From positions 44,708,903 through 44,772,902 of the forward strand of contig OX328123.1 of assembly GCA_946811695.1 (NCBI GenBank): DNA of 64,000 nucleotides, written 5' to 3'. A model generated the notes under the pieces. It ran no database searches. It had not been told where the DNA came from and saw nothing but the letters and a program-made list of their open reading frames with translations. The DNA is from Gonocerus acuteangulatus (lineage: Eukaryota; Arthropoda; Insecta; Hemiptera; Coreidae). The stretch's first letter is position 1; each line of letters starts with the position of its first letter. Positions 56,187 to 64,000 of the stretch are shown piece after piece. The translations under genes and the position numbers were made by a program.

Positions 56187-57201
56187 TTTCTTTATGTTGT
56201 GTTGCTAGATTCTTCCATACTTCTGCAATGATTGGATGGTTCTTCTTTAGTGTCTGTAGTGCCCTCATCACGCTGAGTGAGTCCGTTACGATCAGGTGCT
56301 TGTTGTTGTCTTGGATCTTGATGTCTTCAAGGGCCTGCCAAATCGCAAAAGATTCCCCCGTGAATATGCAATTAGCTTCATGCATGTTATACTTCTTGGA
56401 GGAGTTGTCTCTTAAAAAGGCACATCCTATTCGGGGGTCAGTTTTAGAAGCATCGGTATAAGTTTTGGTGTATTCTGTATATTTTTGAATATGTTCCAAA
56501 AAAGTATTTTGAAAAATTATATTGTTTGTGTTTAATTTTGTATGTTCAGATAAGGTAAAGTCTAGGATTATTTGTTTGGTTTTCCAGAATGGCGTGTCTT
56601 CAGGTGGAAATGTGAATATCTCGGGTATATTTAAGTCGAGTTTATCCGCTATTAACTTAATTCGGTGCTTGAAATTTTTTGGAATCCTCTGTTGTCCAGG
56701 GGGATAGTTCTCCTGATCTGTAGCGTGCAGAGAATCATGGAGTCTCCTCTCCTTAAGAGATACATGATAAGACAATGCAAGGTAAGCTCGTCTCATTGCT
56801 AAAGGCGGTTCTCCACTTTCAGCTAATATGCTGGCTACAGGAGACGTAGGAAAGGCACCAATGCAAATCCTTAAATAGGAATTATGGATCACATCCAGCA
56901 TCTTCAGAGCAGTTGGACTAGCAGAGGCATACACTATCGAGCCGTAGTCCAATTTTGATCTTATCAATGCTCGATATAAGTGCAGTAATGTTTTCCTATC
57001 TGATCCCCAGTTTGAATTTCCTAATAACTTTATAAGACTTTGTCTTTTAATGCAAGTCGCTTTTAAATGTTTCAATTGGGGTACCCAAGTTAGTTTTTTA
57101 TCTAAAAACATTCCCAGGTACTTGTATGTTTCTTCGAATTTCACGTTTCTTCGAATTTCACGTTCGTACCAAACAGTATTATGATGGGATTTGTTTTGCA
57201 A
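56164..57201 (-). pseudogene. LINE RT thumb/linker and RNase H N-terminal part
   Basis: A 345-codon frame runs from KYLGMFLDKKLTWVPQLKHL (RT thumb), through SKLDYGSIVYASASPTALK, to KTYTDASKTDPRIGCAFL (first RNase H Asp), GESFAIWQALE (Glu) and LIVTDSLSVMRAL (second Asp). It stops after EIALLWVP, where the conserved H-G-I-P-G-N loop should follow. The next piece starts at NEKVDKVAN, so the conserved His segment is deleted. Confidence 0.85.
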
Positions 57202-57866
57202 TTTCGTTTTCTACAGAAGTGCACACACCTGGTTTTGTTTTCAGAAAATTTAAAGCCAGTACTATGACTCCACTTTTCCAAATTGTAAATGGTATTTTGT
57301 AGTTTCTTTTGGATGTAATCTAATGTTTTTCCCCTGACAAATATTGTGAAATCGTCTGCGTATAAGGAGCATTTAACCATAGGTCGTATGTTTGTGGCTA
57401 TGTCGTTAATGGCAATCAAGAACACGACTGTGTTCTTGATTGCCATTAACGACATAGTCACACTTAAGACCGACCCTTGAGGCGTACCATTTTGCAAAGG
57501 ATATTGTCTAGAAGTATAATGACCAATACTAACCTTAAAAGATCTTTTTTGTAGAAAATTCTTAATGAATTCAAGAATATGCCCAGATATTCCCCAGTTG
57601 ACTAATTGTTTGATGGCTCTATCTCTCCAAATCATGTCATACGCTTTTTGTATGTCGAAAAATATTGCAACGAGATGTTCGTTTTCTGCAAAAGCCTTTT
57701 GGATTTCATCTTCTAGAATGAGAAGTTGATCCAATGTTGAGTGATTTCTGAGAAAACCACATTGATGTTCTGTGATAAAGTTATTTTTCGTTATGAAATG
57801 CATAAGTCCAGAATTAACCATTTTCTCCAGAACCATTTTCTCCAGAACCGGTCTAAAATCGTTCAT
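57141..57866 (-). pseudogene. LINE reverse transcriptase palm with YADD
   Basis: A 241-codon open frame contains EHQCGFLRNHSTLDQL, VAIFFDIQKAYDMIW (the first catalytic Asp), NGTPQGSVLS (motif B) and CSLYADDFTIF (catalytic YADD). Two defects are visible. A 15-base tandem duplication gives VLEKMVLEKMV near the start. An in-frame palindromic insertion of about 30 bases directly after GSVLSVT adds ten residues in a conserved part of the fold. The frame ends in a 17-base duplication that shifts it into the next piece. Confidence 0.85.
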
Positions 57867-57936
57867 TTGGCAAGAAGATAACTTTTTCTTTTATGGTACG
57901 ACTTTAGCCTGCCTCCAGATATCGGGAAAGTCTTCA

Positions 57937-58350
57937 TTAATCCAAACTTGATTGTAGATTCGAAGGAGATGGGTTTAGAGCTGCTTGCGTTAGATGTTTA
58001 AGGAATATATAGGGAATGTTATCTGGTCCTCGGGAAGATTTCAGTTTACATGAGTCGAGAGCAGCGACCAATTCTATGGTTGTAAAAGTTTCATTTATTT
58101 CATCATTTCTGCCCTGGATTGGAGGAATAGTGTTTTGTTCTTCCAGGTCTTTAACAAGCAAGAATTCCGGGTCATAATTCTCATCTGCTGACATCTTTGA
58201 GAAGTGTTTTCCCAAAGCATTAGCTATATCTGACTTGTCAGTTATTAATGCACCATTTACAGAGATTCCCGTAATTGGGTTTATTTTTCGCATTCCTTGA
58301 ATACTGTTTACTTTATTCCAAATTTCTTTAATAGAATAACTCGAATTTAT
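57937..58350 (-). pseudogene. LINE pre-RT and RT start fragment
   Basis: The frame is open from about 58350 (YSIKEIWNKVNSIQG) through NPITGISVNGALITDKSDIA to SCKLKSSRGPDNIPYIFLKH. The SRGPDNIP block is the conserved RT motif just upstream of the palm in this group. The frame shifts near 57960, and the next piece resumes at 57866. Confidence 0.8.
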
Positions 58351-59265
58351 TGTTTAATTATTTTAAAATAAACAAACGCAATTTGTTCCCCCCATTGTTC
58401 AACAATATTTGTTTTTCAAATATATTGTGTACAAAATTGCTTGAAAATAAATAAGAATCTATGAAATTCTACCTTTTTATTGAACCCTAATAACCCCCGA
58501 TCTTCTTGGGTGTTGGTCCTATGTTCGAAATGAATTATTGGAACACCACGGACTTATTACATAAGATGTTAATCTAACAAATAGTGAAATATTTTACTAG
58601 GTTGGTTCGATTTAAAAAAAAATAACTCTTTGTATTTTTATTCCACAATCACGGCAAATGGTTCCCATGAATTTGTTAAAATAGTTCCTTTATTTTCCCA
58701 GGATATCGGCATCTTTGGAACTCACTATGGTTCATGTTAATCTTGGCGAAATGTCAACAAAGTGGTCTCACGATTCTGAGACACATGTCTCCAAAACACA
58801 TGGGAGGGATCACACGTGGTGTTAAAGACTCCTTCTGTCTATCCGAGTCTGACAGAATGGATATTTTATGTTTCCGCGTTCTGGAGGCCCAATGAGGGAA
58901 AGGTGCCTCCTAACCTTGACTAGTTTAGAGATCACTCCTACAAACGTTGACACTACAAGAATGTAAATATTCCTAAAAGGTAACAGAAAAAACTTGGCGA
59001 CACGCCTTAGAAAATGCTTTTAACAAACCGTTTTGGGCATTGTTTTGGAAATTCGATGATTTGTGAAAACTTAATATTAATGAAACCTATTTTTTTTTTT
59101 TTTTTTTTTTTACCACCGGCTCTGGTATTCCTTCTGAAAAGAAAATATAATGAGCCTTTGAGGTTCGCTGTAATTTTGTTACCGTAAAAATACAGCAAAA
59201 TATCATACAGATTTTAGAAACTTATAAACTAATGTAGAACAAGAATTCTATTAGCATAAGTTTAA
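58351..59265. other. Stretch without recognised genes
   Basis: T-run at 59091-59111. No repeat family or exon is recognised. Confidence 0.4.
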
Positions 59266-59267
59266 AT

Positions 59268-59390
59268 AAAGCCCGTCACGCAAGAGCTGCAAAACTCAGC
59301 ACATTCATCAAAAGGTGGGTGGTAATTTGTCCACACACACATATATATTTATATATACGTATATATGTCTCTAGTTGGTAGGATCGATGA
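59268..59390 (-). repeat. HINE-like B-type remnant, strongly deleted
   Basis: On the minus strand a left-module phrase (ATCGATCCTACC), short (TA)n and then the inverted motif and hairpin (GCAGCTCTTGCGTGACGGG) at the 59268 end. The internal tandem units are gone. Confidence 0.5.
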
Positions 59391-59394
59391 CCCC

Positions 59395-59670
59395 CTCCAC
59401 CGCCTTTTTTATTACGTGAAATGTTCAAAATTTTTAAACCTGTAAACTTTGTTGTTTTAACTTCGATTGATGACGTCGAACCAGAGAGGCAATAATTTTT
59501 GTAATTTTTTGTTGGGTAGAAATATTTAAAACATTTATTTTATTAACAGGCCTAAGAGGTCGTGTGCTTTTCGTACATTATGTGAAATATCTCAAAATGT
59601 GTCAAGTAATTGTTGTAAAGGGCTGGTAGTCATTCGAAAGCTTATTAACCTACTACACACACGAGATTAT
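59395..59670 (+). repeat. HINE-like A-type right-module fragment
   Basis: TTTATTTTATTAACAGGCC, ATTATGTGAAATATCTC and ATTCGAAAGCTTATTAACC match the far right module of the family. Confidence 0.4.
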
Positions 59671-60210
59671 AATGTTGGCATCGAGAATAACATAAGCCAG
59701 TCGACAATACTCATGCTGGCAGGCTAACGGCAGCTTACAAGGATAAGGAATGTGCTGCAGGCGTCATTTACAATTTAACATGCGTCTTTTTACAATATCG
59801 CCTAGTAAGGAATGCTGATAAATCATATTTGCGTTAGAAATTACTTTCTGGCCGTCTTGGACTGTCAGAAACGCCTCAATAGGCACGTACTAGGAAACTA
59901 TGGAAGCATGTGAGCACGCGCTGAAAAGTAGAAACGGAAAAGGGCCGAATAAAACGTGTTAAGTCTTCATCATATCCCCACCTATCAGAACAATCCATTG
60001 GACTTCATCAAGATCAGGAAATCCCCGCAAGCCCCCTGGGTTTCGCAATTCCGTGGAGCTCAATTTGTCAAGCCAGGTCCTTAAGTTTTCTATTAAAACT
60101 CAGGCAATAACTAGAAAAAATGGATACGAAAATTTGACAATTACATGAGTACATTGGGAAAAAATAAACTAAAAAATGATAAACGGAATATAGCATTATT
60201 TTTTAATTAT
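59671..60210. other. Stretch without recognised features
   Basis: Slightly less AT-rich than average. No exon or repeat is recognised. Confidence 0.4.
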
Positions 60211-60212
60211 AT

Positions 60213-60355
60213 TGGAAGGCCAGGTGGCCGTGATTGTTAAGGTGTAAAAAAAAAAGCATCAGCCCATCCTGGCTAGAAAAGGGTGGTAACCTATAGATAA
60301 CCCGTACTAAAAATTCTAGTTAATAATAATAGACGTTAAAATTTAACTAAATAAT
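60213..60355 (+). repeat. tRNA-headed SINE, family L, deleted copy
   Basis: GGTGGCCGTGATTGTTAAGG, an A-run replacing the B-box region, then CATCCTGGCTAGAAAAGGG and CCTATAGATAACCCG as at 6111. Confidence 0.7.
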
Positions 60356-60439
60356 TATATTGGAGATAAAGGTCTTGGTGTATATGATAATATGACCTTT
60401 GAAAAAAATAAAGATTTTCATGATGATACCAGGACCCTG

Positions 60440-60663
60440 AAAGACGTCATTGGTGGATTTGCTGCATATTGTGTTCCGATGATAAGGTTCCTATGGAAAC
60501 GTATCAGTTTAACTTCATGAAGCAGAAGGGGATAAAGATTTTCGACCAGCTCCCGACTGATTTGAAAAAACAAGCAGCAAAATCCCAGTTCACTTCTATG
60601 TCTAATCTTTGCAACACGGGATCTCGAGATTCGTTAATAATTGTGTTTCTTCGAGTGTTGTAA
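60440..60663 (+). pseudogene. Possible LINE C-terminal fragment
   Basis: The frame from 60469 contains MKQKGIKIFDQLPTDLKK followed by a Lys-rich stretch with a Phe (KSQFTSMSN). This resembles the GIKIYNxLPxxIK block at the very end of many jockey and CR1-like LINE proteins. No other domain is attached, so the assignment is weak. Confidence 0.4.
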
Positions 60664-61610
60664 ATGGCACTTACATCTTATTTATGCATAAGAAAATGAG
60701 GAATGGGCAAACACGTTCCTAAACAACACGATTCTAGAAATACTTCCTTGAGGGGCGTGGGGTATAAATGCCTCGTTTTCGGCATAAAGACAGATCCAAT
60801 GAATCTCTATATCCCGTGATACAAGATTAGATTTCTTGGTACTTAAATGTGTAGAATTAGGTGGCCTAGAACTTTCATTTGAAGTTTTTCTGTAACACCA
60901 GTAGTTGAGAGGCATATGGGCTTTAAAGGCTTAGCTTTATCAGGTTTTAAAGCACCAGCGCCTCCAGAAAGCATTTTATCTCAGAATCGAATTTCCTGAA
61001 AGTACTTTCAAGCTTAAACACTACTTTGGGGCAACCCTGTATATACAAAAAAATAGAACACGCCATATTTTCGTAGTTTTTGTGTTATGAAACTTCAACG
61101 TTTCGCATGTTTACTATTCAATGGATTTCACTATTGGAAGGACATCATGAACGGGCAGCTTCTTGCAGGAAGTCTGGAGACTGACTGGAAAGGCTGAGGT
61201 AGCCATGCTATTCCAGAAGAATTAACATAGCAGACAAAGACTGGTTGCTACCTGACGATGGTGGGGGATTACCTTTTCAAACTGGCTCTAGTGGAAGGCC
61301 AATTGGATTGGCTATCTAGCCACGGCCACGCCTCCTCACCGGTACCTTGGCACCACAGCAACACACCTACTCAGGTATCCCATACTTAAGTGGAAGTGGT
61401 TGTTCAACTTTCAAATTCGTGTAAGCCTGCTCGGATTACAAAACTACTGTTGTTGTAATAAACACAGAAAGAGTTATGAGAAAGTGTTACTCGTCTATAT
61501 TCCTCCCTCTATCGTGGGAATTTACTGTGAAACACGTGTTTCATCTATATATGAATACTGAGAGCATTCCGTTTAGAAACAAAGCAAAAATATTTTATTT
61601 TTATATAACA

Positions 61611-61790
61611 TCATCACCGAAGTTAAGCAACGTCGGGCGTGGTCAGAACCTGAATGGGTGACTGACCACGTGCTGTTGGCATTATAAAAGGGTGGCAACC
61701 TGTAGATAGCCCGGCGCTAATGGCCAAGTTGTAGATGCGCCGTAAAAAAATAATAAAAAAAAAATATAACAAAAAATTAAAAAAAAAAAA
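61611..61790 (+). repeat. 5S-rRNA-headed SINE (SINE3 type)
   Basis: The head matches the internal promoter part of animal 5S rRNA (ATCACCGAAGTTAAGCAACG, GTCGGGC, TGGGTGACTGACCACG, GTGCTGTTGGCA), lacking the first ~45 bases. It is followed by AAAGGGTGGCAACCTGTAG, shared with SINE family L. GGCGCTAATGG and GTAGATGCGCCGTAAAA come next, shared with family G, then an A-rich tail. It is a mosaic of a 5S promoter with a middle and tail found in tRNA-headed SINEs. Confidence 0.85.
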
Positions 61791-62026
61791 AAATCATAAA
61801 AAAGATAAGTATATAAGATAGTTCTGGAGAAAGATTATTCATAATGGAAATTACGAATGCTTAGGAGTAGACTGTTGTTAAATAGTCTCCACAGGCAGGA
61901 ATCCCGTTTATGACTTCGGCCCGATGACGCAACTTGGAGGTTCTGATTAAAATATAGTTTCGGGCCCCATACTGGTGACGAACATTATTATATGCATAAG
62001 TAGTGGCTCAATTATTGTATGTATAT

Positions 62027-62105
62027 GACGAGGTAAGCTTAGTGGCAGAGCACTCGAATAATATGGTGAGTAAAAAATAAAGGCGAGTCCTAAAGATTTT
62101 ATCTA
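62027..62105 (+). repeat. SINE family T, head fragment
   Basis: GACGAGGTAAGCTTAGTGGC and AGAGCACTCGAATAATATGG match the tRNA-like head of the 41952-42212 copy. The B box is decayed. Confidence 0.5.
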
Positions 62106-62255
62106 CAAACAAACATTTTACAAACAGACATGAATGATTTAGTTATTCACTTATATTTTCTTAAATCTCTTGATTAATATTAGATCATGGTTAGTGGAAA
62201 GCACCCATTTAAAAGCTTAATACAGCTTAATACGGTTATTGAGAAGGATTTCATG

Positions 62256-62360
62256 ATCGGGGTTCGGTTGTGAGTTGAATAAAACTATATTTTATAACTT
62301 ACCTAAATGAGTTATATTTAAGCCAACGTTTTGACTTGAATTACAAGTTGTCTAGTATAA
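62256..62360 (-). repeat. Penelope-like terminal fragment with degenerate hammerhead-like motif
   Basis: On the minus strand CTAGACAACTTGTAATTC is followed by AAGTCAAAACGTTGGC. Flanking GGGTTCGGTTG and AATAAAACTATATTTTA phrases match 6815-6870. Confidence 0.4.
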
Positions 62361-63085
62361 TGGTTATTAAATGTACTTCTGGATATAGATGCAAAATATT
62401 GCTCATTTTTAACTGGTCAGCAGCGCTGTTACTGTTTGTAATTGGTGGGATGTATCTTTTGTGTTTGATTTTATTTATGGGCCAAAATCCTGACATGATT
62501 TGTTTTTGTTGAGGTTAGATAAAAAATCTATTCAATATTTCTCTTACATTGGTTAAGATATGCAAAGAGGTAATGTCGTAACCAATGAAGGTATACTGAA
62601 GTGCGATTATTGCTAGTTGAAAACGTACCACAATAAATGGAGTAATACGATTCGAAACCGGTTAAAATTTGAATGAGTTATGAGAGTGAGAGTATTTTAT
62701 GTTTTCAATGTCTTTATCACGATATACTTGATTGCCAAGTTTCGCCTGTAGCTCCTACTCAAAAATCCGAGAAAACAGAAATTCGTAAATTTAATTAATA
62801 ATACTCCAATTTCAGAACTGGAAACTTCTATCAGCTCATCACAAAAGTTAGATCGGTTTTTAATATTCTGTCTTTTTATGTTCCCCCCTTTCCAATTTAT
62901 TTTTGTTTACATTTTTTGTTTATTATAAAAAAATATACTTCTATTTATCATAGTTTGCTTGGTGAAATTTTATTCTGTGCTGGAATTTCCCAAGACACCA
63001 CTTACCCCATGTCATGCTTTGGGAAGTCGATAAAGGAGAAAACGCTGCTTCAAGATATCGAAAACTTGTTGAAATATAAGGCAAA
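62361..63085. other. Stretch without recognised genes
   Basis: AT-rich. The 84-codon frame from 62916 is not supported beyond the mariner segment it enters at its end. Confidence 0.4.
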
Positions 63086-63089
63086 AATG

Positions 63090-63290
63090 TCATTAGTGAG
63101 TGACAAGAGCAGCGGAGGTTTGAACGATTTCGAGCGGGAAACCTCAATTTTGATGACGAGCCTTCTATAGGTCGACCATCAGAGCTTGACGAAGAGCTCC
63201 TGCAGGCTACTGTAGAAGCCTTGGATCGACACATTCTACAGTCCAGCGACCTAAACCTGCATTACTTATGGGATGATCTGATATATTAGA
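63090..63290 (+). pseudogene. Mariner transposase N-terminal fragment
   Basis: After a frameshift near 63110 the plus strand reads RFERFRAGNLNFDDEPSIG then RPSELDEELLQATVEA. This is the WFxRFRxGNxxxxDxxRxGRPS block linking the two helix-turn-helix motifs of mariner transposases; the Trp is changed to Arg. A preceding VSDKSS fits the end of the first motif. The sequence then diverges and stops (LHYLWDDLIY). The DD34D catalytic domain is absent. Confidence 0.65.
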
Positions 63291-64000
63291 AGATAGACAC
63301 TAACCAGAAATAAATTACAGGCTACATTTCGTTTGCAGGAAGTAAGTAAGATATTTTACTAAGTATTTTCTTGAGGCAGAAAAATAAAAATTCAGTTCTT
63401 TTTGGTATACTCATTTAACGGATGTATAGTAACGGGTGTATACATATGTATATGTAACTTCGATCCCGTGTATATATCTAACTAAACACGTTTCGTATTT
63501 TAGGAATTTCTTTCTTGGTCAACTATGTGTTCCTTTAGGGTTGATAAAGCTGCTTATCTCATGAAAATGAGTAGGTGCGTTAGCACCATAAATACTTCTT
63601 TGCCAATCCTGGGATTTGTACATACTCCCCTCCCCCCTCCCCGCTAATAGAGGCTAATGTATGTAATTTTCTCTGCTTGGTATTTTCTTTGTAATATTTC
63701 AGGCCGCCAATCTATTGGCGCGGAAGTAATCATACGGTGTATTACGCCTGTACGAAGGCACTATACCTTCTTTGCTTTCATACTCTTTGTTTTTTGTTGT
63801 TGTTTTTTTTTTTTTTACATAATCTTCTCCATATCCGCAATGTGCTTGTCGCTTTTTCGCTTGAATTACGTCTTTAGAAACGAATCAGTTTGAGTAAAAA
63901 AAAAAATCGTTATTCTAAGTTAGCATTTTTCCATATTCTACTGACCACAAGCATACCAAAGCATATTAGTTTCATTTATTTGTTTAAATTTCAACATCCA
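63291..64000. other. Stretch without recognised genes
   Basis: T-run at 63803-63816; no exon or repeat supported. Confidence 0.4.

Larger units (their letters stand above)
55645..58350 (-). mobile_element. 5'-truncated non-LTR retrotransposon of the I-like group (RT + RNase H)
   Basis: A minus-strand element about 2.7 kb long carries, in order, pre-RT, RT, linker, RNase H and a C-terminal region, broken by frame shifts. The combination of RT and RNase H without a second RT-like domain fits the I-like group of LINEs. The 5' half (first ORF and endonuclease) is absent. The 3' end is placed near an AAATAAATAAAATAC stretch at about 55645. No target duplication could be fixed. Confidence 0.82.

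Overview
The window reads as non-coding DNA from an AT-rich, repeat-saturated animal genome, most likely an arthropod. The grounds are spliceosomal exons, tRNA- and 5S-rRNA-headed SINEs, jockey-like and I-like LINE remains, a Penelope GIY-YIG endonuclease, mariner, hAT, piggyBac-like and Transib-like elements, and Helitrons. No bacterial operon, rRNA operon or CRISPR is present. The species cannot be fixed from the sequence alone.

Host gene. Three minus-strand exons (5315-5257, 3302-3219, 462 to beyond base 1) have good splice sites and keep one open frame across both junctions. They give the first ~201 residues of a polar, probably disordered protein I do not recognise. The ATG exon is itself preceded by an acceptor, so a 5' untranslated exon should lie further right. 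Much of the window may therefore be first intron or upstream DNA.

Repeats, left to right. 1.3-1.9 kb: 94-bp tandem array. 2.1-3.0 kb: first of a family of elements with inverted subterminal motifs, a (TA)n core, ~142-bp internal repeats and a 3' hairpin. This layout matches Helentron-associated non-autonomous elements (DINE-1/HINE type). 5.4-5.9 kb: short Helitron beside the ATG exon. 6.8-7.1 and 13.4 kb: hammerhead-like motifs. 13.6-15.6 kb: two Transib-like elements, each inside a SINE. 21.3-23.6 kb: two Helitrons in perfect head-to-tail tandem. 24.4-26.9 kb: another HINE-like copy and a 141-bp array. 28-36 kb: SINE, two copies of a 5-bp-TSD element, an endonuclease remnant and a GCGCATGCGC array. 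36-37 kb: foldback. 39.2-41.1 kb: Penelope fragment inside a 230-bp duplication. 44.8-47.0 kb: piggyBac-like element holding an internally deleted Helitron. 51.2-54.4 kb: hAT element with perfect 8-bp TSD carrying an inverted minisatellite and a jockey fragment. 55.6-58.35 kb: 5'-truncated LINE with RT and RNase H. 60-63.3 kb: SINEs, including a 5S-rRNA-headed one, and a mariner fragment.

Almost every short open frame is a shadow of microsatellites (YIYIYI), poly-T or repeats. Apart from the three exons, coding similarity is confined to decayed transposon genes. The main interest lies in the HINE-like family, the Transib-like insertions with reconstructable empty sites, the hammerhead-like motifs and the nested structures. 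All calls were made by eye without database searches.
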